DNA of 21,856 bases from an uncultured Muribaculaceae bacterium (GTDB taxonomy: Bacteria > Bacteroidota > Bacteroidia > Bacteroidales > Muribaculaceae): contig CAJTZQ010000065.1 in NCBI GenBank assembly GCA_910583795.1, positions 1 through 21,856 on the forward strand, in the 5' to 3' direction. A program made the translations under genes and the position numbers. Of this stretch, positions 7,082 through 14,473 are shown one piece after another; positions within the stretch are counted from its first letter, which is position 1, and each line of letters opens with the position of its first letter. The notes under the pieces are model-generated. The model was given only the letters and a program-made list of their open reading frames with translations, had not been told where the DNA came from and did not search any database.

Positions 7082-7618
7082 ATGTCTACCATACTCAACA
7101 CCAATGGAGCTGAGCTCCAGATTCCCACCCTACTCCCGCAAGTGACAGGTAAATTCTATGTAATCACTGCTGATTGGAATCCGCTGATCACGTATGCCTT
7201 GCGCGACGGAGCCATAGAGGTGTTAAAAAAAGCGGGAGTTGCAAAGGAAAATATTGTAAGTCTGGCTGTGCCGGGAACTGTCGAACTCGTTAATGCCGCG
7301 GCAGTGGCAATGAAAAAAGGACCTGTCTCCAAATTCACAAAAAACGGTGAACTAATCGACGGGAAACAGGTTGAAGCGGTTATAGTAATAGGATGCGTGA
7401 TACGTGGAGACACTCCTCATTTCGATTATGTCTGTCAGATTGCAGCCCAAGGCGTAGCGGAACTTAACGCCAAAGGTGGGTCTCCGGTGATTTTCGGAGT
7501 GCTTACTGTAGACAACCAACAACAGGCACTCGACAGGGCAGGTGGCATTCTTGGAAACAAAGGCGCCGAAGCTGCTTGCGCAGCCATAACAATGGCAAAC
7601 TTCCCACATTTGGTTTAA
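7082..7618 (+). CDS. ribH: 6,7-dimethyl-8-ribityllumazine synthase
   Basis: Penultimate step of riboflavin synthesis: condenses the pyrimidinedione amine with dihydroxybutanone phosphate to lumazine. Family motifs are ADWN (30-33, where many relatives have F/S-x-F/W-N), VPGTVEL (63-69), GCVIRGDTPHFDYV (104-117, with probable catalytic His113) and FGVLTVDNQQQALDR (138-152). At 178 aa it is longer than the usual ~155 because of an insertion at about residues 80-96 (GPVSKFTKNGELIDGKQ), a form I associate with Bacteroidota. It closes the upp cluster; a 20-bp perfect inverted repeat lies about 37 bp downstream. Confidence 0.96.
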   Translation: MSTILNTNGAELQIPTLLPQVTGKFYVITADWNPLITYALRDGAIEVLKKAGVAKENIVSLAVPGTVELVNAAAVAMKKGPVSKFTKNGELIDGKQVEAVIVIGCVIRGDTPHFDYVCQIAAQGVAELNAKGGSPVIFGVLTVDNQQQALDRAGGILGNKGAEAACAAITMANFPHLV

Positions 7619-7654
7619 AAACATATCGCGTGTATATCCACGCACTTACTCGGC

Positions 7655-7697
7655 ATATCGCAGTAATATATTGGTCGCCAATATATTACTGCGATAT
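7655..7697 (+). terminator. Perfect 20-bp inverted repeat after ribH, probable terminator
   Basis: Positions 7655-7674 and 7678-7697 are exact reverse complements with a 3-nt TCG loop. It lies 37 bp past the ribH stop and is the obvious candidate to end the upp-ribH transcript. The stem is long and AT-rich and the following T-run is poor, so it may instead protect the 3' end or bind a protein. Confidence 0.55.
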
Positions 7698-7791
7698 TTA
7701 TACAATATGCCCAATAATTGCACAAAATAGTATTCTTTAACTTTTATACACTAATATTTAGAGCAACAATAACGTTTCTATATCGAATCAA

Positions 7792-7872
7792 AGGGAATAG
7801 ATTTTCCCTGACTATTAATCCAAACCGATAGCCTCACGAGGCAAAACCTTCCGGCTTCAAATGAAGCCGGAA
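7792..7872 (+). other. Cluster of three hairpins in the ribH-Rel spacer
   Basis: Three consecutive stems occur: AGGGAA/TTCCCT (7792-7797 with 7804-7809), GCCT/AGGC (7831-7842) and a perfect TTCCGGCTTC/GAAGCCGGAA (7849-7858 with 7863-7872, loop AAAT). A 10-bp direct repeat CTATTAATCC occurs at 7812-7821 and 7906-7915. The last hairpin is GC-rich like a terminator but lacks a T-tract. This could be a small RNA or the 3' end of a lost gene; no promoter was found for it. Confidence 0.35.
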
Positions 7873-7925
7873 TTATCAATAATCATTAATCCAATTTTCT
7901 AACCCCTATTAATCCTGTATTACCT

Positions 7926-8060
7926 ATGTATTACAACTTCTTTTCAGACCCCCAGGGAATATCAAACCATTCCGACAACAAAACAACCGATTTCAGCATC
8001 GGCGTCTTTAACCACACCGATGATCCTGTATCGGCTATAACAGAAAACTTTTTTTCATGA
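7926..8060 (+). CDS. Possible small ORF, 44 aa, unknown
   Basis: ATG at 7926 to TGA at 8058-8060 encodes a 44-residue peptide beginning MYYNFFSDPQGI and ending ENFFS. Its third codon positions are more GC-rich than the AT-rich surroundings, hinting at real coding. There is no signal peptide, no cysteine and no recognisable domain. Two CCGAT/ATCGG hairpins (7987-8002 and 8017-8034) lie inside it. It could be a genuine small protein, the 5' fragment of a decayed gene, or chance. Confidence 0.3.
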   Translation: MYYNFFSDPQGISNHSDNKTTDFSIGVFNHTDDPVSAITENFFS

Positions 8061-8149
8061 CTTAGATATGTTTTAGGGCCTTAATCTATGCCTTTACTAA
8101 AGAAAAACATAATTGTCTAAATTTTGGGTTATATACATTAGTAATTTCT

Positions 8150-8269
8150 ATCATCTGCCGAAGATACGGAAGCCGTCAGTCATACGTGCACTTCTCTACT
8201 ATAAGGCATGATGCCCGACGGAATCTGAGGCAGGGAAAAACCGAACACCGTGAGGTGGGCGGTTTTTTT
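8150..8269 (+). ncRNA. Candidate structured small RNA upstream of the Rel gene
   Basis: Nested complementary segments suggest a folded RNA. CTGCC (8155-8159) pairs with GGCAG (8229-8233), then a tandem GA/GA step (8160-8161 opposite 8227-8228), then AGAT (8162-8165) with ATCT (8223-8226), then after an asymmetric internal loop CCGTC (8173-8177) with GACGG (8217-8221). The apical 39 nt include a small GGC/GCC hairpin (8205-8215). A strong terminator follows directly (8236-8269). It does not match 4.5S RNA, tmRNA or any riboswitch I can recall; 6S-like is not excluded. The 5' end is a guess, as no clear promoter box precedes it. A riboswitch for Rel is less likely because Rel has its own promoter at 8267-8298. 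Confidence 0.5.
8236..8269 (+). terminator. Strong intrinsic terminator with GTGA tetraloop
   Basis: AAAAACCG (8236-8243) pairs with CGGTTTTT (8260-8267) and CACC (8246-8249) with GGTG (8254-8257), closed by a GTGA (GNRA) tetraloop, with one 2x2 internal loop and a T7 run. It ends the candidate small RNA and overlaps the -33 element of the Rel promoter. Confidence 0.85.
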
Positions 8270-8298
8270 GTTTTTATCCTTATTTTTCATTAATTTTG
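8267..8298 (+). promoter_or_regulatory. Bacteroides-type promoter of the Rel gene
   Basis: TTTG (8267-8270), 20 bp, TAATTTTG (8291-8298) is a full match to the Bacteroidota consensus. Start of transcription near 8304 gives a leader of about 74 nt to the ATG at 8378, or 14 nt to the in-frame ATG at 8318. The -33 box uses the end of the upstream terminator's T-run. Confidence 0.7.
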
Positions 8299-8377
8299 TA
8301 AGAGAATCAGCTTCGTTATGGATATAAAGACGCCATTAGAGCTGTTTTTCTTAACGTTTTATTTTGACTTTTCAGAA

Positions 8378-10600
8378 ATGACTCCTTATCTCCCTCAAAA
8401 CCCGCAAGATGAAGACCGAATGGTGGAAGAAGCCTATCAGGAAGTGCTCAACGCCTATCTCGCAAGCAACCACCGGAAAAAAGTCGAAATCATAGAACGC
8501 GCCTTTCGTTTTGCCAAAGAGGCTCATAAAGGCGTCAGGCGCAGAAGTGGAGAGCCATACATTCTCCACCCTATCGCCGTGGCAAAGATTGTCATATCCG
8601 AACTCGGGCTCGGATCAACTTCGATATGCGCGGCATTCCTTCACGACGTGGTGGAAGACACCGAGTTCACCCGCGATGACATCGAAGCAAGTTTCGGCTC
8701 CAAAATCGCAGACATCGTCGAGGGTCTTACCAAAATATCAGGCGGCATCTTCGGTGACAAAGCATCCATACAAGCTGAAAATTTCCGTAAGCTGTTGCTC
8801 TCAATGTCTACCGACATTAGGGTTGTTCTCATAAAAATGGCTGACCGTCTGCATAATATGCGCACTCTCGGATCAATGCGTCCTGAAAAGCAATACAAGA
8901 TCGCCGGCGAAACCCTTTATATTTATGCCCCGCTTGCACACCGTCTCGGACTTTTCAAGATCAAACAGGAACTTGAGGATCTTGCGTTCCGCTATGAGCA
9001 TCCCACTCAATATGCGGAGATCATGGAGAAACTCAACGAAACTGCCGACCACAGGGAGAGAATTGTGGAGGAATTTGTAAGTCCCGTGAGAAAAATGCTC
9101 GACGACGCAGGGTTTAAATATGAAATAAAAGCCCGCGTGAAAAGCGCATACTCCATCTTCAACAAGATGCAAACCAAGAAGATTCCTTTCGAAGAGATAT
9201 ATGATGTCTATGCCGTAAGAGTTATTTTCGAAAACGATGACGACTCACAGGAAAAAATACGATGCTGGCAAATCTACACATTCTTCACAGAAGGTCATCG
9301 TGTGCATCCCGACCGCCTACGCGACTGGACAAGCATACCGAAAGCAAACGGATACCGCGCCCTGCATCTCACCGCCATGGGACCCGAAGGGAAATGGATC
9401 GAAGTGCAGATTAGATCAAGAAAAATGGATGAGATCGCCGAACTTGGATATGCGGCACATTGGAAATACAAGACCGGTGTGCACGAAGACGAAAGCGAAC
9501 TCGACACCTGGATGAACACAATCAAAGACATTCTGGCAAATCCAGAACCAAATGCCATTGATTTTCTCGACACAATAAAACTAAACCTCTTCTCTTCCGA
9601 AATATATGTCTTCACTCCAAAAGGCGACCTCATAACCCTCCCGTCAGGCTCTACCGTGCTCGACCTCGCTTTCTCTATCCACTCGGAACTCGGCATTCAT
9701 TGTATTGCAGGAAAAATCAATCATCGCCTTGTGCCGTTGTCTCACAAACTCGACAGCGGAGACCAAGTGGAAATAATAACTTCTGAATCGCAGACACCTC
9801 AGGAGGAATGGGTGGAATTCTGTCATTCGGCTAAAGCTCAGAGCAGGATACGGTCTTTCCTTCGCAAAGACCGTAAAGTACTGATGGAACTTGGAAGACA
9901 TATTTTCAACGATCTTTTGGAGAAAGAAGGAATCGTGGCTACAAACCAGTTGATGACGAAGCTTCTGGCAAGCCATCATCTTCGCAATCGCGACGAATTA
10001 TATCTAATGCTTGCCAACGACGATATCAGTCTATCTTCAAAAGAGATTAAAGATCTCAGCACAAGCAGAAAATCTTTGATGAAAAAGATTCTGCGAAATC
10101 CCTTCTCGTCAAAGAATAATTCGGATGGAGAAAAGAAAGAGCCCATCAACCGTAAGGAGGTATATATATTACATCCTGACGATTCCACACCGAATTATCG
10201 TCTTGATTCCTGCTGTGCCCCTGTGCCCGGTGACGACGTTTTCGGATTTGTAGATGATGATGAGAATGTGGTGCTTCATAAAGTGGACTGTCCCGTGGCA
10301 TTACGTTTAAAAAGCGCATATGGGTCTCGCCTTGTGGCAACGAGCTGGGGCGGTGTTGCAAAGCGTTTCCTCGCCACTATCAGCATCGACGGAATAGACA
10401 GACACGGGATACTTGAAGAAATCACAGCCACAATATCCACCCGGATGAACATAAACATACGCGGACTCAACATTGCGGCAAAACAGGAAGTCTTCCATTG
10501 CGACCTCACCGTACAGATCGACACGGTAGAGACAGTTGATGCCATCTGCGAGGCTCTTAAGAACATCAAAGGCATTAAATTTGCCCACCGTATATCATAA
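8378..10600 (+). CDS. Bifunctional (p)ppGpp synthetase/hydrolase (RelA/SpoT homologue)
   Basis: Stringent-response enzyme that makes and degrades (p)ppGpp. Domains from ATG 8378 (740 aa): HD hydrolase about 30-190 with His50, His64, LHDVVEDT (His89, Asp90) and MADRLHNMRT; synthetase about 240-370 with DVYAVRV (Asp276), YRALH (326-330) and EVQIRS (Glu342); TGS about 408-467; a CC/Zn-finger-like segment (DSCCAPVPGDD, VDCPVA); ACT 664-740. The hydrolase residues are intact. The synthetase loop reads RLRDW, closer to the RxKD of bifunctional enzymes than the ExDD of RelA-only ones, so both activities are expected. An ATG at 8318 would add a Phe-rich N-terminus unlike the family, so 8378 is preferred, though the promoter allows either. 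The 7TM-HD gene follows by 21 bp. Confidence 0.95.
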   Translation: MTPYLPQNPQDEDRMVEEAYQEVLNAYLASNHRKKVEIIERAFRFAKEAHKGVRRRSGEPYILHPIAVAKIVISELGLGSTSICAAFLHDVVEDTEFTRDDIEASFGSKIADIVEGLTKISGGIFGDKASIQAENFRKLLLSMSTDIRVVLIKMADRLHNMRTLGSMRPEKQYKIAGETLYIYAPLAHRLGLFKIKQELEDLAFRYEHPTQYAEIMEKLNETADHRERIVEEFVSPVRKMLDDAGFKYEIKARVKSAYSIFNKMQTKKIPFEEIYDVYAVRVIFENDDDSQEKIRCWQIYTFFTEGHRVHPDRLRDWTSIPKANGYRALHLTAMGPEGKWIEVQIRSRKMDEIAELGYAAHWKYKTGVHEDESELDTWMNTIKDILANPEPNAIDFLDTIKLNLFSSEIYVFTPKGDLITLPSGSTVLDLAFSIHSELGIHCIAGKINHRLVPLSHKLDSGDQVEIITSESQTPQEEWVEFCHSAKAQSRIRSFLRKDRKVLMELGRHIFNDLLEKEGIVATNQLMTKLLASHHLRNRDELYLMLANDDISLSSKEIKDLSTSRKSLMKKILRNPFSSKNNSDGEKKEPINRKEVYILHPDDSTPNYRLDSCCAPVPGDDVFGFVDDDENVVLHKVDCPVALRLKSAYGSRLVATSWGGVAKRFLATISIDGIDRHGILEEITATISTRMNINIRGLNIAAKQEVFHCDLTVQIDTVETVDAICEALKNIKGIKFAHRIS

Positions 10601-10621
10601 CAATGATAATTATCGATAACC

Positions 10622-12778
10622 ATGTGGAATAAAATATTCTCACGCCTCAACCTCATACGTTTCGGTCTCGCCATAATTTCTGTGGCGGTGATCGTTCTTA
10701 TTCTTCCCCGTGCTGACCATCAAAGCTTCTCATATGAGCTCAACCAGCCTTGGAAATATCCTCTGCTGACTGCTGACTTCGATATGCCTATCCTTAGAGA
10801 CTCCGTATCGGCAAGACAGATGCGAGACAGCATTGACAAAGTCTTCATCCCGTTTGTTAAGCGTGACAACACTGTGGAAAAGGCTAATATCGATAAGTTT
10901 GCACAGCTTATTTCCCACCATGCGACAGCAAATGAGGCTGCACATCTCATAAAGCTTATGAATAAAGTATATGATGACGGCATACTCGATTCCAGAATTT
11001 ATGAAAATACAGTAGTGAAAGGGGAAAAGTCATTACGGCTTGTAGACACCAACAACAACGATTCTAAGGCTGTCATACGCATGGACGCTTCTAAAATGTT
11101 GTCTCCGGCAAAAGCTTATGGAAAAATCGACTCCATCTACCATCATGATTTCGATATCGAGAAGCCCCTCAGTCCTGAGATTGTCAAGGCTTTAAACATA
11201 TGTCTGAGTCCAAATATCATAGTGGACACAGTCACTGACTATAAATACAGGCGACAGGAATATCTGAATGTCACCGGCGCAATGGGAGTCATAAAAAAAG
11301 GGCAGAGAATCGTAGACCGCGGCGAGATAATCAATCCTCAGATCTACACAAATCTCAACACCTATCAAGACATGATGGCTTCCCGACAATCGGAAACAAG
11401 CCACACATACTTTATTATAGGGGAAGGCATTTATATCATTTCCATAATAATAATCCTATATATATTCCTAAGCCTCTACCGCTCGAGATTCTTTGCCGAC
11501 ATAAGGAAAATGACATTCCTAATGTCGTTCACAACACTCTTCACAGTGTTTGCAATCATAATGTGTGAATATTTCACAAACGGAATCTACCTCATACCGT
11601 TTGCGGCTGTTCCGGTGATTATCCTTGTCTTCTTTGATTCAAGAACCGCCATATTCTCTCTTCTGACAACTGTGCTGATATCGGCACTCGTCGCGACATA
11701 TCAGTTCCAGTTCATTTTCATGGAAATGAGTGTAGGGCTCGTGGCTACATTCAGCATCCGTCAGTTAAGCCGGCGGTCACAACTTCTGCGCACAGCCGTA
11801 TATTCTTTCGTGGCATACTGTGTGACATACTTCACGATCTGCCTTATCACTGAAGGAAATCTTTCGCAATTCTCATTCCGGACCATCGGAACGTTCGCAA
11901 TCAATTCAGTGATACTTTCTTTTGCATATATCCTTATTCTCATAATTGAGAAAGTATTCGGATTCACATCGACAGTGACTCTTGTAGAATTGAGCGATAT
12001 CAACAGCAAGCTCCTGCAGAAACTCGCTGAAGTGGCACCCGGGACATTCCAACATTCCATTCAGGTGTCGACCCTCGCGTCGGAAGCGGCGCGTGCCATT
12101 GGGGCAAACTCGACAATGGTACGTACCGGTGCGCTATACCATGACATAGGAAAGATGAACAGTCCTATCTTTTTCACGGAAAACCAACATGGTGTCAATC
12201 CTCATGCAGGTCTCGATCCTGAGACAAGCGCCCACAAGATAATCTCTCATGTCACCGACGGTATTGCGATGGCTTCCAAGGAAAAACTTCCGGGAGTGAT
12301 CAAAGACTTCATTGCAGAGCATCATGGTAAAGGAGTCACCAAGTATTTCTACAATACAGCCGTAAACGAAAATCCCGACAAAGTTATCGACAAGGCAAAA
12401 TTCCAATATCCCGGTCCGAATCCTCAGACAAAAGAGACAGCGATATTAATGATGGCAGACGCCGTGGAAGCAGCCTCACGAAGCCTCAAAGACTACACTC
12501 CGCAGTCTATCGACACTCTTGTTGACAAGATCATAGACAGCCAGGTCCAAGACGGGCTCCTTAAAGAGGCGCCTATTTCTTTCAGGGATGTGGAAACCGT
12601 GAAGCGTTCCTTCAAGTCTCGTCTATCCACTATCTACCATTCTCGTGTGGCATATCCTGAAATGAAAAAAAACACTGCAACCGCTGAAGAAATTAAGAAA
12701 TCCGAAAGAAAAGATCCTGATGATAAGATTCCTGAGGGCTCTCAGGAATCTTCGGGAGCATCATCTCCCATGTCTTGA
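10622..12778 (+). CDS. 7TM-HD membrane phosphodiesterase, PgpH-type (c-di-AMP hydrolase)
   Basis: A 718-aa inner-membrane protein of the YqfF/PgpH family, whose studied members cleave c-di-AMP. Order: one N-terminal membrane helix (about 13-30), an extracytoplasmic 7TMR-HDED domain (about 40-255), a block of hydrophobic helices (about 262-450), then a cytosolic HD domain. The HD motif is LYHDIGKM with His507 and Asp508; further family residues are in SHVTDG, AEHHGK and MMADAVEAASRS. A disordered, charged C-terminal tail (K, E, D, S) follows. It begins 21 bp after the Rel gene with no promoter or terminator between, so the two are probably co-transcribed. In Listeria PgpH, ppGpp is reported to inhibit activity, which makes this pairing notable. 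Confidence 0.9.
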   Translation: MWNKIFSRLNLIRFGLAIISVAVIVLILPRADHQSFSYELNQPWKYPLLTADFDMPILRDSVSARQMRDSIDKVFIPFVKRDNTVEKANIDKFAQLISHHATANEAAHLIKLMNKVYDDGILDSRIYENTVVKGEKSLRLVDTNNNDSKAVIRMDASKMLSPAKAYGKIDSIYHHDFDIEKPLSPEIVKALNICLSPNIIVDTVTDYKYRRQEYLNVTGAMGVIKKGQRIVDRGEIINPQIYTNLNTYQDMMASRQSETSHTYFIIGEGIYIISIIIILYIFLSLYRSRFFADIRKMTFLMSFTTLFTVFAIIMCEYFTNGIYLIPFAAVPVIILVFFDSRTAIFSLLTTVLISALVATYQFQFIFMEMSVGLVATFSIRQLSRRSQLLRTAVYSFVAYCVTYFTICLITEGNLSQFSFRTIGTFAINSVILSFAYILILIIEKVFGFTSTVTLVELSDINSKLLQKLAEVAPGTFQHSIQVSTLASEAARAIGANSTMVRTGALYHDIGKMNSPIFFTENQHGVNPHAGLDPETSAHKIISHVTDGIAMASKEKLPGVIKDFIAEHHGKGVTKYFYNTAVNENPDKVIDKAKFQYPGPNPQTKETAILMMADAVEAASRSLKDYTPQSIDTLVDKIIDSQVQDGLLKEAPISFRDVETVKRSFKSRLSTIYHSRVAYPEMKKNTATAEEIKKSERKDPDDKIPEGSQESSGASSPMS

Positions 12779-12819
12779 CGATATGAGTTTTGACTTCATG
12801 TTTCAATATTTTTCAATGG

Positions 12820-12831
12820 TTAAACGTTTAA
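12820..12831. other. 12-bp perfect palindrome before the DUF4919 gene
   Basis: TTAAACGTTTAA is a perfect palindrome 35 nt upstream of the DUF4919 start codon, in the only sizeable gap (87 bp) between the 7TM-HD gene and DUF4919. It may be an operator. No good -33/-7 pair accompanies it (TTTTG at 12788 and TATTTTTC at 12807 are too close together). Confidence 0.25.
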
Positions 12832-12865
12832 ACAATATACCTTCTTCCTATCAAGAATAAATTTC

Positions 12866-13714
12866 ATGACATTATTACATAGCATATTCAGGCGTTTTCC
12901 CGCCCTTATCCTTTCTGCTTTAGCATTTTCGCTCCCTGCAGTTTACGCTCAGACAGCCGTGCCGACAGCCGCTGCCGCCAATAAAAGGAAAATAACAGTA
13001 GAAAAACCGGATCTCGAAAAAATAAAAGCGGAAACGCTTGACCCCGCGAGCCCTTTCTATTTCCCAAAATTAATGAAGAAATACACTCGCAACGATACAA
13101 CCATGACCAATGAAGAGTATCGGAATTTCTATCTCGGCTATATGTTTCAGGAGGATTACGACCCATATCGCACATCTCCATACTCGGGTATAACCGATGA
13201 ACTGCGCATGAAAGCCACCCATTCAAAAGAGGAGATCGATACTATTCGCAAATATGCAGAAATGTCGTTGCGTGACAACCCGTTTGACCTGCGCCAGATG
13301 TCGTTTCTTGTGCATGTGCTGAAGGAGAAACGCAAAGACATGAGTGCAAAGATATGGGAATATCGGCTTGAACATCTTCTCGGAGCCATTAAAAGCACCG
13401 GGACCGGTGAAGATATAGAAAATGCATGGTATGTGATATATCCCATGCACGAATACGACATGGTCCAACTTCTCGGATATGAAGCTACAGATGCTGAATT
13501 TATTGAACCCGGATATGATTATCTGACTGTCAGTCCTGACCCTGAAACAAGCAAACGTCTGCGCGACAAAGTGGCAAAGGGGTTTTATTTCAATGTAGAA
13601 GTGCTCCAGAATCAATATGAGCTCAAGCATCCGGAAGCCCTCGTTGTGCCGGAGGATATCCGGGAAGAGGAAAACACCGACGATGTGCCAGCCGATGAAG
13701 TCCCTGCCGAATAA
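12866..13714 (+). CDS. DUF4919 family protein, exported
   Basis: 282 aa with a clear signal peptide (hydrophobic 11-25, likely cut after VYA at residue 28), so periplasmic or surface-exposed. The mature start LEKIKAETLDPASPFYFPKLMKKY, then NDTTMTNEEYRNFYLGYMFQEDYDPY, is the pattern I recognise as DUF4919, a Bacteroidota family of unknown function. Later residues give a helical, TPR-like impression (KYAEMSLRDNPFDLRQMSFLVHVLKE), and the C-terminus is acidic (EEENTDDVPADEVPAE). The gene lies 87 bp after the 7TM-HD gene and is followed by a terminator-like hairpin. No enzyme motif is seen. Confidence 0.8.
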   Translation: MTLLHSIFRRFPALILSALAFSLPAVYAQTAVPTAAAANKRKITVEKPDLEKIKAETLDPASPFYFPKLMKKYTRNDTTMTNEEYRNFYLGYMFQEDYDPYRTSPYSGITDELRMKATHSKEEIDTIRKYAEMSLRDNPFDLRQMSFLVHVLKEKRKDMSAKIWEYRLEHLLGAIKSTGTGEDIENAWYVIYPMHEYDMVQLLGYEATDAEFIEPGYDYLTVSPDPETSKRLRDKVAKGFYFNVEVLQNQYELKHPEALVVPEDIREEENTDDVPADEVPAE

Positions 13715-13718
13715 GACC

Positions 13719-13740
13719 GGAGAATCTATCGTTATTCTCC
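13719..13740 (+). terminator. Terminator-like hairpin after DUF4919
   Basis: GGAGAAT (13719-13725) and ATTCTCC (13734-13740) form a 7-bp stem with an 8-nt loop, four bases past the DUF4919 stop. The following T-run is weak (ATTTACTAA), so read-through into the SlyD-like gene is plausible. Confidence 0.45.
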
Positions 13741-13789
13741 ATTTACTAAGAGACCAACAAATTGCAATCAAACTATAATAAAGATAACT

Positions 13790-14386
13790 ATGGAAGATAA
13801 CAAACGTGAAGTTGTAGGTCCGGGCAAATTCGTGGCTTACTCTTATAAACTTTATAATGACGCGGATGGAGAGCTACTTTTTGAAGCGTCTTCAAAAGCC
13901 CCCGATGTAATGGTGTATGGTGTAAGCCATGAAATCGTTCCGGGTCTTGCCGCTGTTTTGAAAGATCTTGCAAAAAATGATAAATTTTCAGTCACTCTCC
14001 CGCCGGCTGCCGCATTCGGCGATAGAAATCCTGAATACGAACTCTCCCTTGATCCGGAAATCTTCATGCGCGACGGGAAACTTGCTGAAGAAGTATCAGT
14101 AGGCGCCATTCTCCCCATGATGACAGCTGAAGGATACCGAATCGAAGGTACTGTGCTTGAAATTGGCGACAAGATCAAAATGGATTTCAACCATCCTTTT
14201 GCCGGCATGACTGTCAGATATGAAGGAAAAGTGGAAGAAGTTAGAGATGCGACTCCCGACGAACTTCAGCCCTCACATGGTTGTGGCGGTTGTGGCGGAG
14301 GATGTGGGTCTGACGGCTGCTGCGGATCAGAAGGCGACGCATCTCATGGTTGCGGAGGAGGTTCATGCGGCTCCTGCTGCGACTGA
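13790..14386 (+). CDS. slyD: SlyD-like FKBP-type peptidyl-prolyl isomerase with metal-binding tail
   Basis: Folding helper combining a proline isomerase domain with a chaperone flap. 198 aa, no signal peptide, so cytosolic. FKBP strands and PGLAAVLKDL (51-60), AFGDRNPEYE (75-84), the inserted flap (about 85-130) and the SlyD hallmark DFNHPFAGM (132-140) are present. The C-terminal 36 residues contain nine Cys and two His in a Gly-rich run, comparable to the nickel/zinc-binding tail of E. coli SlyD, which serves hydrogenase maturation and metal storage. A strong terminator lies 25 bp beyond the stop. The family call is firm; the metal and client proteins are unknown. Confidence 0.9.
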   Translation: MEDNKREVVGPGKFVAYSYKLYNDADGELLFEASSKAPDVMVYGVSHEIVPGLAAVLKDLAKNDKFSVTLPPAAAFGDRNPEYELSLDPEIFMRDGKLAEEVSVGAILPMMTAEGYRIEGTVLEIGDKIKMDFNHPFAGMTVRYEGKVEEVRDATPDELQPSHGCGGCGGGCGSDGCCGSEGDASHGCGGGSCGSCCD

Positions 14387-14410
14387 TGATCTATCTCAAT
14401 ATAATAAACC

Positions 14411-14447
14411 ACGGGGCATCCATTTTTTCATTTGATGGATGCCCCGT
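14411..14447. terminator. Bidirectional terminator between the SlyD-like gene and mltD
   Basis: ACGGGGCATCCAT (14411-14423) pairs perfectly with ATGGATGCCCCGT (14435-14447). AATTTTGTT follows on the plus strand and GGTTTATTAT on the minus strand. It lies between two convergent genes and can serve both. Confidence 0.85.
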
Positions 14448-14473
14448 AATTTTGTTACTGCCATAAACCGTTT

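Noticed and set aside
7743..7751. TTATACACT as a DnaA box suggesting a replication origin
   Set aside because: Single imperfect match, no cluster of boxes; recF and parAB nearby are not enough to call oriC.
8150..8377. Riboswitch or attenuator controlling the Rel gene
   Set aside because: A complete promoter (8267-8298) follows the terminator, so the Rel gene need not be transcribed through it; no known riboswitch core was recognised.
8318..8377. Upstream start codon extending the Rel protein by 20 residues
   Set aside because: The added residues are Phe-rich and unlike the family N-terminus; it remains possible because the promoter lies just before it.
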